Below the pieces are notes generated by a model that did not search any database, was not told the DNA's origin, and saw only the letters and a list, made by a program, of their open reading frames with translations. The translations under genes and the position numbers were made by a program. Shown piece by piece: positions 10,442-18,591 of a stretch of DNA of 64,000 nucleotides. Location: assembly GCA_016184125.1 (NCBI GenBank), contig JACPDG010000072.1, positions 1 through 64,000 of the forward strand. The letters are read 5' to 3'. Numbering within the stretch: position 1 is the first letter of the stretch; every line of letters begins with the position of its first letter. Source of the stretch: Candidatus Rokuibacteriota bacterium. Lineage in GTDB: Bacteria; Methylomirabilota; Methylomirabilia; Rokubacteriales; CSP1-6.

Positions 10442-10490
10442 AGTTCGAGGCAACAATCGACCGCCGCGGCGGTCGATTGTTGCTCGAACT
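10442..10490. other. 49-nt hairpin: perfect 32-nt palindrome plus flanking arms
   Basis: Bases 10451-10482 are a perfect palindrome (CAACAATCGACCGCCG and its exact reverse complement, no loop). It is extended by AGTTCGAG at 10442-10449 pairing with CTCGAACT at 10483-10490, leaving one unpaired G at 10450. As RNA this would be a 24-bp stem. It lies between the DUF3501 gene and the stop of a minus-strand gene, so a bidirectional terminator is possible, but no U-tract is present. Confidence 0.85.
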
Positions 10491-10557
10491 CCTCAGTCGG
10501 GCTGCGTTCCGAGCGTCCGGTTCAGAGGTGAAGAGAAGATCCGAGCGGCGCGCTCGA

Positions 10558-10968
10558 CTAGCGCTCGGTGACCGCGACCGCAACCGAGGGACCAGCGCCG
10601 AAACGCACGATGCGGTAGCCAAGCGGCGAGGGGACGCCCGAGCGCAAACGACGCTCTCCGCGGCGGCGCTCGATGTCGACGGGAGCGCGGCGGCATCGTC
10701 GATCGCCCTGACGGCGATCGACGATGACCTTCACGTCCCTGACGGTCGCGAACGAGCGTTCGAGATAGCGGTAGAGGCTCGTTTCGCTCGGTGCAACGAC
10801 GAGAAGGACGCGGACCCCCGGGAAAGAGCGCGAGGGGAGCTCGTTGGCGATGCGCCCGGCGTGCGCCCGGCAGATGCCGTGCGTCTCCTGAGGATCGTCG
10901 AGCGGCTCCCGCTCGCCGATCAGAGCCGGCTTCGCCTCTCTGCGGCACCAGGCGCAGACGACTCTCAC
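10558..10968 (-). CDS. hypothetical protein with CxxC motif and RRxGDRR repeats
   Basis: About 136 residues, not recognised as a named family. The N-terminus has VCAWCRREAKPAL, a CxxC pair that with a later HGICRAHAG (His/Cys) could bind zinc. The middle reads like an alpha/beta segment (VRVLLVVAPSETSLYRYL). The C-terminal third has two similar basic stretches, DRRQGDRRCRR and ERRRGERRLR, a motif I recall in proteins encoded beside bacterial kinases. The gene starts 26 nt downstream of the histidine kinase stop on the same strand, so it is probably co-transcribed and may be its partner. The start (GTG 10968) has only a weak ribosome binding site. Confidence 0.6.
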   Translation of the reverse strand: MRVVCAWCRREAKPALIGEREPLDDPQETHGICRAHAGRIANELPSRSFPGVRVLLVVAPSETSLYRYLERSFATVRDVKVIVDRRQGDRRCRRAPVDIERRRGERRLRSGVPSPLGYRIVRFGAGPSVAVAVTER

Positions 10969-10993
10969 GTCGCCGGTCGTCCACCGCGGTTGC

Positions 10994-12361
10994 TCAGTTC
11001 GCGTCTCCCGATCGTTCGCCCCGAGCGGGTAACTTACCCCGGCTCTCCGCACGCGTACAGTCCCATTTCGGCACCCCTGCATCCGTCGTCGCCATCGGCG
11101 GCCGCCCCGGGTCTTGGCCCGTGCTCGGCTTGATGGGCAGCCGAAGCGTGACGGTGGTCCCGCCCACGGCGGCGCTCGCGATCTCGAGGTCGCCACCGTG
11201 CCCTTGCAGGACACCGTAACCGACACTCAGTCCGAGTCCGAGGTGCCTGGGCCCCTTCGTCGTGAAGAATGGCTCCAGTGCTCGCCGCTGCACCTCCGCG
11301 GACATCCCGGTGCCGGTGTCGTGGACGGCGCAGTACACGCTCTCCTCCGACGCCCAGCTCCCGATCGTGATCGTGCCGCCGCGAGGCAGGGCTTCGACCG
11401 CGTTGACAATCAGGTTGACGAGGACTTCCCGGAGCGCGGCAGCCTCGCCTGCGACGGAGGGAACGGACGTCGTGGTCAGCACGACCTCGATCCGGCTCCG
11501 CGCGTGCGCCGGATCGCCCCGGAGCGGTCGCGTCAGCTCGACCGCCTCCCGCGCCAGATCGTTGACATCGAAGGCAACCGCGCTCGACAACGGCTTCGCC
11601 CGGCTGAAGCTCTGGAGCCTCTTCACGACGTCGGCGCTGCTGCGCGCCGCTCGTTCGATGATCTCGAGTCTGCGCCGCAGGTCAGGCTCCTGCGCCGTCA
11701 TGCTCATGAGCTGGACCCGCCCGAGGATCACGGCCAGGCGGTTGTTCAGATGGTGAGCCGCGCCCGACGCCATCTCGCCGAGCGCTCGGAGGGTCTCGGC
11801 GCGCACGCGCGCTTCCTGAGCGGTCTCGATGTCGTCGAGTGCCTCGCCGAGGCTCTTCGCCAGACAGACCTTCTCGACGGCAAGCGCGATCGGGCCGGCC
11901 AGGATCGTCGCCAAGCGGATCTGGTCGGGCGCGAATGGACGGGCCTCGCGCGTCTCGTCGAGGACGAGCATGCCGACGGTGCGATCCCGGCACAGCAGCG
12001 GCACCGCCAGCAGGGACGTCGCGCCGAGCGCGTTGTCGCCGGGAATGCCAGGCTCCGGGGCCGGCACCGGCACGCAGGCGGGTGTCTTGTCCTGCAGCAC
12101 CTGCCGGAAGAGCGGGATCGCGTCGATGGGGAGCTCGCGGCCGGCCTGGACCTCCCCGGGCTGCGGGACCTTCGCATGCTCGCCGGCATCCTGCGACACC
12201 AGCAAGACCAGGGAGCCTCCTCGCTCGTTCCACCGGTAGATCGAGCACCGACCGGCGCCGCAGGCCCGGGCCGCTTCGGCGGAGATCCGCCTGAACGCCT
12301 CCGTGTCGTCGACCGGGGATCGTTCAGCGCGTCCCGCACGCGGCGTTCTCTCGTCTGCCAT
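10994..12361 (-). CDS. GAF-domain sensor histidine kinase
   Basis: About 455 residues. The N-terminal half (about residues 15-180) is GAF-like: SIYRWNERGGSLVLLVSQ...LLAVPLLCRDRTVGMLVL. The kinase core follows: the phospho-acceptor His in ALGEMASGAAHHLNNRLAVI (HisKA_2/NtrB-like HxLNN box), then an ATPase domain with the N box (LREVLVNLIVNAVEALP), G1 (VHDTGTGM), F box (ALEPFFTTK) and G2 (GLGLSVGYGV). No membrane segment is evident, so it is probably cytoplasmic. No response regulator is adjacent; the small protein downstream is the only partner candidate. ATG 12361 is the first good start; GTG codons upstream remain possible. Confidence 0.85.
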   Translation of the reverse strand: MADERTPRAGRAERSPVDDTEAFRRISAEAARACGAGRCSIYRWNERGGSLVLLVSQDAGEHAKVPQPGEVQAGRELPIDAIPLFRQVLQDKTPACVPVPAPEPGIPGDNALGATSLLAVPLLCRDRTVGMLVLDETREARPFAPDQIRLATILAGPIALAVEKVCLAKSLGEALDDIETAQEARVRAETLRALGEMASGAAHHLNNRLAVILGRVQLMSMTAQEPDLRRRLEIIERAARSSADVVKRLQSFSRAKPLSSAVAFDVNDLAREAVELTRPLRGDPAHARSRIEVVLTTTSVPSVAGEAAALREVLVNLIVNAVEALPRGGTITIGSWASEESVYCAVHDTGTGMSAEVQRRALEPFFTTKGPRHLGLGLSVGYGVLQGHGGDLEIASAAVGGTTVTLRLPIKPSTGQDPGRPPMATTDAGVPKWDCTRAESRGKLPARGERSGDAN

Positions 12362-12555
12362 CAGTGCCGTTGTCCCTGCGGGAGAGAGAACGGGAGGCAC
12401 GCTCGACGCTCGCAGTTGCACTTCATGAAGCACCTGATACACGCGCTCACGTGCGACGCGGTGTGACAGAGCTGCTGGCTCGCGTTTCGGGCGCGAGGCG
12501 GTGAGGCGCGCTGCCGATGATCTCGAGCTCCACGCGGTGCCGCATTGCTCGCCAA

Positions 12556-12573
12556 CGCATTGTGTGTAATGCG
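12556..12573. promoter_or_regulatory. inverted repeat in divergent intergenic region
   Basis: CGCATT-GTGTGT-AATGCG is a 6-6-6 inverted repeat, and another CGCATT occurs at 12541. It sits between the divergent kinase gene (start 12361) and the small protein gene (start 12613), 40 nt upstream of the latter, where an operator would be expected. No regulator is assigned. Confidence 0.35.
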
Positions 12574-12612
12574 GTGCTGTGCAGTCAAGTAGCAGTGCGA
12601 TGTAGGAGGTGA

Positions 12613-12960
12613 ATGCTATCGTCCCCGCCCATGAGCGACAGGGGCGGGAGAATGAACCTGGTTCGAGAGGCGCTGGCCCAGTACGTGGCCCGGTACGGGG
12701 CGGACCTGCTGCTGGACGTCCTCGCCGGCACGGCGGACGCGGCCGGTGCAGCGCAGTCGGAAGCCCTTGAAGGCGCAACGCTTCGCGCGCTCGTCGTCGC
12801 GATCATCGGTGAACACGGCGGTCCGATGACGTACGGCGAGATCATGGAGAAGCTGGGGGGCCGATATCAGCTGCGCTCGGTCCAGAACGCGCTCGGCTAT
12901 GCGGTGAAGCAGAAACTGGTGACGCGCGTCAAGCCGGGGGTGTTCAAGGCGCCGCGTTGA
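12613..12960 (+). CDS. small winged-helix-like hypothetical protein
   Basis: 115 residues (or 102 from ATG 12652). The second half looks like a winged helix-turn-helix: ALVVAIIGEHGGPMTYGEIMEKLG, then a recognition-like helix SVQNALGYAVKQKLVTRV and a wing ending KPGVFKAPR. This resembles HARE-HTH/RecQ-like small DNA-binding modules, but I cannot name a family. The DNA GTAGGAGGTGAATG places a strong Shine-Dalgarno very close to ATG 12613; a second GGCGGGAGA precedes ATG 12652, so the start is unresolved. It is divergent from the kinase gene and could be a local regulator. Confidence 0.65.
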   Translation: MLSSPPMSDRGGRMNLVREALAQYVARYGADLLLDVLAGTADAAGAAQSEALEGATLRALVVAIIGEHGGPMTYGEIMEKLGGRYQLRSVQNALGYAVKQKLVTRVKPGVFKAPR

Positions 12961-13254
12961 CGGCACCCCAGGCGCGCAGTCCGGATCGACCGCTCCATCA
13001 CGCGATGACCCCCGGACGGTTCTCGAGGTCGTGCCCGGCGGCGGCCGCGAGCCGACCGAGCGCGGCCAGCTTCCCCGAACCGTAGAGGCCGATCGGGCTC
13101 GCCCACCTCGCGAGCTCCGGTCCGCCCGCTCGGCTCGCCGCCCCGCAGGCACTCCGTCGCGCCGCCGATCCAACGTAGCACGCCTGTTGCCCCACAAGGA
13201 TGACGCGTTCCACTCATTGACGGCGGACCGATTAGGGAGCCAACATCTCGTGAG
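12961..13254. other. stretch with no confident gene
   Basis: About 290 nt between the small winged-helix-like gene and the iron box before the FTR1 gene. Short open frames exist on both strands (for example a 71-codon minus frame 12998-13213), but none has a convincing ribosome binding site or a recognisable family. The last 60 bases become AT-richer, as expected of a promoter for the FTR1 gene. Confidence 0.5.
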
Positions 13255-13268
13255 TTAGGACAACCTAA
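13255..13268. promoter_or_regulatory. DtxR-like iron box 1
   Basis: TTAGGACAACCTAA: TTAGG and CCTAA half-sites with a four-base spacer, 24 nt upstream of the FTR1-DUF2318 start. It matches three similar boxes in this window (19581, 22375, 25263). A half-site, ATTAGGG, also occurs at 13231. Binding by the DtxR-family protein encoded at 25278 is inferred. Confidence 0.7.
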
Positions 13269-13292
13269 TATCGACGAGGAGGGGCGGCTGCG

Positions 13293-14591
13293 ATGGACGT
13301 GCTGCTCGGCATGCTGGAGGCGACCGTCGTGACGCTGCGGGAGGGCGTCGAGGCCGCCCTCGTCGTGGGTATCGTCCTCGCGTACCTCCGCCGGACCGGC
13401 CAAGGCGCGCTGGCCCGCCACGTCTATCGGGGCCTCGCCGCCGCGCTGGTCGCCAGCGTCGGTGCGGCGACCCTGATCCATCGCCTCGGCCTCGATCCCG
13501 AGAACGAGACCTGGGAAGGGACGCTGATGCTCGCGGCCGCCGCGCTCGTGGGATCGCTCGTCGTCTGGATGTGGCGCGCGGGCCGGCGCATGCGGGAGCA
13601 GACGGAAGCGCGGCTCGAGACGCTGGTGGCGCCGGGCCGCCGCCAGGGCGCCGGGCTGTTCGTCTTCACGTTCTTCATGGTCTTCCGCGAGGGCGTGGAG
13701 ACGGTGCTCTTCCTCGGCGCGCTCTCCGGCGCGATCGGCGCCAACCCGCTCTACAACGCCCTCGGCGGGGGACTCGGGCTCGCGCTCGCGGGACTGTTCG
13801 GCTTCCTCATGGTCCGGGGCAGCCTGCGAGTGAATCTGCGGCGCTTCTTCATGGTCACCGGCCTGGTCCTTCTCCTGCTCGTGGCCAAGCTCGTGGCCAA
13901 CGGGCTTCACGAGTTCTTCGAGGTGGGGCTTCTTCCGTCCACGGAGCTCGTCCTGGAAGTGGTCGGGTTCCTCACCCGCGAGAGCACCTCGGTGTTCGTC
14001 CTCGTGCTCCTGATCGGGCTGCCGGCCGCCGTGTTCCTCGCCGAGGCCGTCGTACCCGAGCCGAGTCTCCCACCAGCGGGCGAGACCGCCCCGGAGGCAC
14101 GGAAGCGGCGAGCGGAGCTGCGCTCGACGCGGCTGCGTGCCGGCACCGCCGGTGTCGTAGGCCTCGCACTGAGCGTGCTGCTCGTCCTCGCCGCAGTGGC
14201 GGCGGCGCGCGGCTACGACCCGGCACCGGCGTCCGTCCGTCCGACTGGCACAGTCCTCAGGATCCCGCTCGCCGAGGTCCGCGGTCAGCCGATGAGGAAG
14301 TACACGGTCACGCTCGACGGCGTGAGCGTGCGCTTCTTCGCGCTCTGGCGCGAGCCGGGCGGGGCCGCCGTCGCCTTCGACGCCTGCGCCATCTGTCCTC
14401 TCAAGGGGTATCACCTCGTCGGCGACCAGCTCGTCTGCCGCAACTGCGGCGCGCCCATCCCCTTCGACACCATCGGGATGCCGGGCGGATGCAATCCGAT
14501 CCCGCTCGTGTCGCGCGTCGAGGGCGACGAGATCGTCATCCGTGTCGAGGACGTCGCCGCGGGCCGCGCACGGTTCGCCAGCGGCGCCTGA
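13293..14591 (+). CDS. FTR1-type iron permease fused to DUF2318 Fe-S-like domain
   Basis: 432 residues. The N-terminal two-thirds is an FTR1 iron permease with seven or so membrane segments and both diagnostic iron-binding motifs, LREGVEA (Arg16-Glu20) and FREGVET (Arg132-Glu136). The C-terminal part (about 330-432) is DUF2318, with cysteines in CAICPLKGYHL, CRNCGAPIPFD and GGCNPIPL that suggest a metal or Fe-S site, probably outside the membrane. In Campylobacter and others FTR1 and DUF2318 are separate genes beside two FtsX-like permeases and an ATPase; the same neighbours follow here. AGGAGGGG precedes the ATG. An iron box lies just upstream. Confidence 0.9.
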   Translation: MDVLLGMLEATVVTLREGVEAALVVGIVLAYLRRTGQGALARHVYRGLAAALVASVGAATLIHRLGLDPENETWEGTLMLAAAALVGSLVVWMWRAGRRMREQTEARLETLVAPGRRQGAGLFVFTFFMVFREGVETVLFLGALSGAIGANPLYNALGGGLGLALAGLFGFLMVRGSLRVNLRRFFMVTGLVLLLLVAKLVANGLHEFFEVGLLPSTELVLEVVGFLTRESTSVFVLVLLIGLPAAVFLAEAVVPEPSLPPAGETAPEARKRRAELRSTRLRAGTAGVVGLALSVLLVLAAVAAARGYDPAPASVRPTGTVLRIPLAEVRGQPMRKYTVTLDGVSVRFFALWREPGGAAVAFDACAICPLKGYHLVGDQLVCRNCGAPIPFDTIGMPGGCNPIPLVSRVEGDEIVIRVEDVAAGRARFASGA

Positions 14592-14592
14592 G

Positions 14593-15924
14593 ATGCTCTG
14601 GCGGCTCGTGCGGCGGTCGATGCGCGAGCGTCGCGCACACGTGGCGCTCACGCTCCTGGCCGTGGCCGTCACCGCGGCGCTCGCGACGGCGCTGCTCGGC
14701 GTGACGTTCGCCATCCGCGAGCGGATGGCGCGCGAGCTGCGCGCCTTCGGGGCGAACATCCTGATCGTTCCGCGAAGCGCGCCGCTCGCGGTGACGGTCG
14801 GCAGCCTCCGGTATGTGCCGTCCCAGGAGGAGGCCTACCTCGAGGAGTCGGAGCTCGCGCGGCTCAAGACGATTTTCTGGCGCCACAACATCGTCGCGTT
14901 CGCGCCCTTCCTGTCGCGCACGGTCGAGGTCGCCGGGCAGCGCGCGCTGCTGGTGGGGACGTGGTTCGACAAGCGCGTGGACGTCCCTGTCCCCAGCCGG
15001 CGGTTCTCCTTCGCGAGCGGCGCCAGCCGGGAGGTCGCGGCCGTCGAGGGCGGGTGGAACACCGGCCTCGAGGCGCTCGTTCCTTCGTGGCAGGTGGACG
15101 GCCGGTGGGTGCGCGAGGGATCGGGCGGTGCGCTGGTCGGTCGCGCGCTGGCGGCGCGGCTCGCCATCGAGCCAGGGCAGACGCTGGAAGTCGAGCTCGA
15201 GGGCCGGCGCGCGCGGTTCCCCGTGCACGGACTCTTGCGGACCGGCGGCGTCGAGGAGGACCAGATCTTCGTGGAGCTCGCCGCCGCGCAGGCGCTCTTC
15301 GGCCGGCCCGGCCGCGTGGAGAAGGTGCAGGTGAGCGCGCTCGTCACGCCCGACAACGCGCTCGCGGTCCGCGCGCGCACGGTGGGTCCCGAGAGCCTTC
15401 CGCCCTCCGAGTACGAGACCTGGTACTGCACGCCCTACCTCGACTCCATCGTGTTCCAGATCGAAGAGGCGCTCACCGGCGCCAGGGGCACAGCGATCCG
15501 CCAGGTGGCAGAGGCCGAGCAGGCGTTCCTCGGCAAGGTCACCGGGGTCTTCGTCCTGTCGAGCGCCCTCGGCCTCGCCACCGCCGGTCTCGGCGTGGCG
15601 GCCACCACCGCCCGGGCGATCTTCGAGCGGCGTGCGGAGGTCGGCCTGATGAAGGCCCTCGGCGGCGATCGCCGGCAGATCGCGCGCCTGCTCCTCGTCG
15701 AGGCGGGCGTGACGGGACTCGGAGGAGGAATCGTCGGCGCGCTCCTGGGCGTCGCGCTCACGAGAGTCATCGGCCTCTGGGTCTTCGCGACACCGATCGA
15801 GTCGCACGTGCTTCTCCTGCTGGCCATCCTCGGCGTCGCCCCCGGTGTGGCGCTCCTCGGCGCGCTCGGTCCGCTGCGCGCCGCGCTCGCGGTGCCGGCG
15901 GCTACCACCTTGAGCGCGGAGTGA
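14593..15924 (+). CDS. FtsX/MacB-like ABC permease, first of pair
   Basis: 443 residues. The topology is MacB/FtsX-like: one N-terminal membrane helix (HVALTLLAVAVTAALATALL), a large extracytoplasmic domain (about residues 45-310) and three C-terminal helices separated by the EVGLMKALGGDRRQIARLL coupling loop. The periplasmic domain opens with the FGANILIVPRSAPL segment shared with the second permease. The ATG starts one base after the FTR1 stop (TGAGATG), so the two are surely co-transcribed. By analogy with Campylobacter Cj1658-1663-type loci it probably works with the FTR1-DUF2318 permease in iron uptake. Confidence 0.88.
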   Translation: MLWRLVRRSMRERRAHVALTLLAVAVTAALATALLGVTFAIRERMARELRAFGANILIVPRSAPLAVTVGSLRYVPSQEEAYLEESELARLKTIFWRHNIVAFAPFLSRTVEVAGQRALLVGTWFDKRVDVPVPSRRFSFASGASREVAAVEGGWNTGLEALVPSWQVDGRWVREGSGGALVGRALAARLAIEPGQTLEVELEGRRARFPVHGLLRTGGVEEDQIFVELAAAQALFGRPGRVEKVQVSALVTPDNALAVRARTVGPESLPPSEYETWYCTPYLDSIVFQIEEALTGARGTAIRQVAEAEQAFLGKVTGVFVLSSALGLATAGLGVAATTARAIFERRAEVGLMKALGGDRRQIARLLLVEAGVTGLGGGIVGALLGVALTRVIGLWVFATPIESHVLLLLAILGVAPGVALLGALGPLRAALAVPAATTLSAE

Positions 15925-16107
15925 GATCAGAGCCCGTGAACGAATCGGGTGGTCGAGGAGCGCCACGGCTTCGGCCGGTGCGTCCGCGCACCACGGGTGC
16001 GTCCGCGCACCCCGCCCGGGGCGCTCCGAGCGCGGGGCCGGGGGAGCACGAGGGGGGCGTGAGCCCCCTTCGTACCAGAGTCGGGGGCTTCGATAGTCCC
16101 CCCATGA
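15925..16107. repeat. interspersed repeat family A, copy 5
   Basis: Full-length copy inside an operon, with two GTGCGTCCGCGCACC stems in tandem and the right end TTCGATAGTCCCCCCATGAT. The ATG of the second permease is the ATG of this right end, so the element supplies the likely start codon. Orientation relative to neighbouring genes is opposite to that of most other copies. Confidence 0.85.
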
Positions 16108-17216
16108 TCGCGGTCCGCATGGCGCTCAGGATCGTCTGGGCGTCCTTGCGATTCCGCAGTCACCGCGTCGTCGTCGCGTGCGTGGCCGTGACGCTCGGGG
16201 CGTCGCTGCCCGCCGTCATGGTCGGACTCCAGGCCGTGCAGGGGAGGTTCGCGCGGGAGCTCGAGACCTACGGCCCGAACCTGCTCATCGTTCCCAGAAG
16301 CGGCTCCGCCCTCGATCGGGCGAGCCTGACCGTGCTGGAGCAAGCGGTCGCCGGCGGGCATCTGGTGAGCTACGCGCCGTTCGTGGCGCTCGCGGCGAAG
16401 GCCGGCGAGCGTGACGTCGCGGTGCTCGGGACTCCGCTGGGCGACGCCCGGGCTCGCGCGCCGTGGTGGGTCGTCGAGGGAGCTTGGCCCGAAGGGCCGT
16501 CGTCGGTGGTGCTCGGAGCGAACGCTGCGGCGAACCTGCACCTCCGCCCGCGCGACACGCTCACGCTCCGCACGCGGCACGCGACCGCGCCGCTCGAGGT
16601 CGCGGGGCTCCTGAGAACCGGAGGGAGCGAGGACGACCAGGTCCTCGTCGAGCTCGATCCTGCGCGGCGGCTGGCCGGACGCCCGGATCTGATCAGCTTC
16701 ATCCGGGCGCGTGCCCGCTCGAGCGGCGACCTCTCCGTCGTGTCCCGCGCTCTGGAAGCGGCGACGCCGGACGCCGAGGTGAGGAGCTCGCTGCAGGTCG
16801 CTGCCGCCGAAGCCCGGGTGCTTGGCCGCCTCCAGCGTCTGCTGCTCCTCGTGACGGCCGGGGCCATCGCCGCCTCGGCCCTGGCGGTCTTCGCCACCAC
16901 GGCGGCCGCCGCCCTCGAGCGGGGCCGGGAGGTCGCGGTAATGAAGGCGCTCGGAGCGTCCGAGCGCTGGGTTGCGGGACTGTTCGGCGCGGAGGCGCTC
17001 GTCATCGGCCTGATCGCGGGCACGCTCGGATTCGTCCTCGGGCTCGCGATGACGCAGGCGATCAGCTGGCAGGTCTTCGGCGTGCTGACGCCGCCGAGCC
17101 TGCTCGCGCTCGCGGCGAGCGTGACCGTGGCGCTCGGCGTGGTCGTCGCGGCGAGTCTCGGTCCCATCAGGCGCGCTGCGCGGCTGGGCCCCGCGGCGGT
17201 GTTCCGTGGCGAGTGA
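16104..17216 (+). CDS. FtsX/MacB-like ABC permease, second of pair
   Basis: 370 residues, paralogous to the preceding permease: an N-terminal helix (VVVACVAVTLGASLPAVMVG), a periplasmic domain opening with YGPNLLIVPRSG, and three C-terminal helices around EVAVMKALGASERWVAGLFG. The two probably form a heterodimer served by the ATPase encoded next. The first ATG (16104) lies inside a family A repeat; ATG 16119 is an alternative. Neither has a visible ribosome binding site, which is unusual here. The gene may need coupling or another start, and expression may be weak. Confidence 0.85.
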   Translation: MIAVRMALRIVWASLRFRSHRVVVACVAVTLGASLPAVMVGLQAVQGRFARELETYGPNLLIVPRSGSALDRASLTVLEQAVAGGHLVSYAPFVALAAKAGERDVAVLGTPLGDARARAPWWVVEGAWPEGPSSVVLGANAAANLHLRPRDTLTLRTRHATAPLEVAGLLRTGGSEDDQVLVELDPARRLAGRPDLISFIRARARSSGDLSVVSRALEAATPDAEVRSSLQVAAAEARVLGRLQRLLLLVTAGAIAASALAVFATTAAAALERGREVAVMKALGASERWVAGLFGAEALVIGLIAGTLGFVLGLAMTQAISWQVFGVLTPPSLLALAASVTVALGVVVAASLGPIRRAARLGPAAVFRGE

Positions 17217-17223
17217 GCGTTCG

Positions 17224-17412
17224 AGCAACGAATCGGGCGATCGAGGCGACCGAGGGGCGCCACGGCTTCGCCGGGGCGCCCCGAGCGCGGGGCTTGGGGG
17301 GCTTCGATAGTCCCCCCCAAGGTCCGAGAGCGCGTCATCGAGGGCCGTCCCGGGTGCCCCGGGACGGCTCCGAGCGCGGGGGGTTTGGGGGGCTTCGATA
17401 GTCCCCCCATGA
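17224..17412. repeat. interspersed repeat family A, copy 6 (two units)
   Basis: Two shortened units in the same orientation: one from AACGAATCGGGCGATCGAGG to GATAGTCCCCCCC (about 17224-17321), the second from ATCGAGGGCCGTCCCGGG to GATAGTCCCCCCATGAGG (about 17336-17412). The second abuts the ribosome binding site of the ATPase gene. Confidence 0.85.
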
Positions 17413-17419
17413 GGAAAAG

Positions 17420-18130
17420 ATGACGCTGATCGTCGTGCGAGACCTCACGAAGGAATACGACGGCCGCAAGCTGAGGGCGCTCGACCGGGTGAGCCTCGAC
17501 GTGGCGAGCGGCGAGTGGCTCGCGTTGATGGGGCCCTCCGGGTCGGGCAAGACCACGCTCCTCAACCTGATCGCCGGTCTCGACACGCCGACGTCCGGCA
17601 CGGTGGTGGTTGACGGGGCTCCCGTCCACGCTCTCGACGAGGCCGAGCGCGCGCGCTTCCGGCGCGACACGGTGGGCGTCGTCTTCCAGCACTTCCACCT
17701 GATCCCGTACCTCACGGCGGTGGAGAACGTGATGCTGGCCCAGTACTTCCACAGCCTCGCCGACGAGGCCGAAGCTGCCGACGCCCTCGTCCGCGTCGGG
17801 CTCGGCGACCGCCTGCACCATCGGCCCCCCGAGCTCTCGGGCGGCGAGCAACAGCGCGTGGCGATCGCCCGCGCCCTGATCAATCAGCCGAAGCTGGTCG
17901 TCGCCGACGAGCCAACCGGCAACCTCGATGCCGACAACGAAGCGGTCGTCCTCGAGACCTTCCAGAAGCTCCACGCGCAGGGCCACACCATCCTGCTCGT
18001 CACCCACGATCCGCGCGTGGGGGCGCTGGCGGATCGTCGGATCTCCCTCGATCACGGTCGCATCATGTCGGCCGGCCTGGAGATGGACTTCGATAACGCT
18101 CGATGGAAGAGGGGCGAGCGTCAGTCGTAG
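17420..18130 (+). CDS. ABC transporter ATP-binding protein (LolD/MacB type)
   Basis: 236 residues with every ATPase motif: Walker A GPSGSGKTT (about 38-46), Q-loop VVFQHFHLIP, signature LSGGEQQRVAIARAL (about 139-153), Walker B KLVVADEPTGNLD (about 158-170) and switch His in LLVTHDPR. The DEPTGNLD box and FQHFHLIPYL place it with the LolD/MacB/FtsE class that drives FtsX-like permeases, matching the two upstream genes. GAGGAAAAG precedes the ATG. Its 3' end overlaps the end of the convergent bacterioferritin gene by 10 bases. It probably powers the iron import complex, or a conformational partner of FTR1. Confidence 0.92.
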   Translation: MTLIVVRDLTKEYDGRKLRALDRVSLDVASGEWLALMGPSGSGKTTLLNLIAGLDTPTSGTVVVDGAPVHALDEAERARFRRDTVGVVFQHFHLIPYLTAVENVMLAQYFHSLADEAEAADALVRVGLGDRLHHRPPELSGGEQQRVAIARALINQPKLVVADEPTGNLDADNEAVVLETFQKLHAQGHTILLVTHDPRVGALADRRISLDHGRIMSAGLEMDFDNARWKRGERQS

Positions 18131-18591
18131 ATCTGCTGCGCGAGATAGGCCTGGTAGCCGACCTCGTCGATCTTGTGCTTCTGCGCCTCGAGCCAGTCCA
18201 CGTGATGCTCCTCGTCCTCGACGATGTGCTCGAGGAGCTCGCGTGTCGCGTGGTCCCGGGCCTCCAGGCAGAGGGCCACGCCGGGCCGGAGCACGGCGAG
18301 CGCGGCCATCTCGAGCGCGAGGTCGTTGTCGACCTGCTCGCGCGGCGTGGGGCCGACGCGGATGGGATCGTAGTCCGAGAGGTTCGGCACGCCCTCGAGG
18401 AACAGGATGCGCTGGACGATCGAGTCCGCGTGCTTCATCTCGTCCATCGCCTCGTCCCAGTGCGCTTTCGTGAGGACGGCGTAGCCCCAGTTCTTGCACA
18501 TCCGCGAGTGGATGAAGTACTGGTTGATCCCCGTCAGCTCCTTCCGCAGCACCTGGTTCAGCAGATCGATGATGCGAGGATCGCCCTGCAT
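18121..18591 (-). CDS. bfr: bacterioferritin
   Basis: 156 residues, standard for bacterioferritin, the haem-containing 24-mer that oxidises and stores iron. It keeps the family start MQGDPRIIDLLNQVLRKEL, the ferroxidase ligands (KELTGINQYF Glu; DEMKHAD Glu/His; DNDLALE Glu; VEDEEHHVDW Glu/Glu/His) and the haem-ligand Met in HSRMCKNWG. AGGAGG precedes ATG 18591; the earlier in-frame ATG at 18630 lacks this and is rejected. It is convergent with the ATPase gene. Its position in the iron island supports co-regulation, although no iron box lies directly upstream. Confidence 0.95.
   Translation of the reverse strand: MQGDPRIIDLLNQVLRKELTGINQYFIHSRMCKNWGYAVLTKAHWDEAMDEMKHADSIVQRILFLEGVPNLSDYDPIRVGPTPREQVDNDLALEMAALAVLRPGVALCLEARDHATRELLEHIVEDEEHHVDWLEAQKHKIDEVGYQAYLAQQIYD

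Noticed and set aside
12998-13213. 71-codon minus-strand frame upstream of the FTR1 gene
   Set aside because: No ribosome binding site, no family resemblance, and the adjacent frame is equally open; composition explains it.
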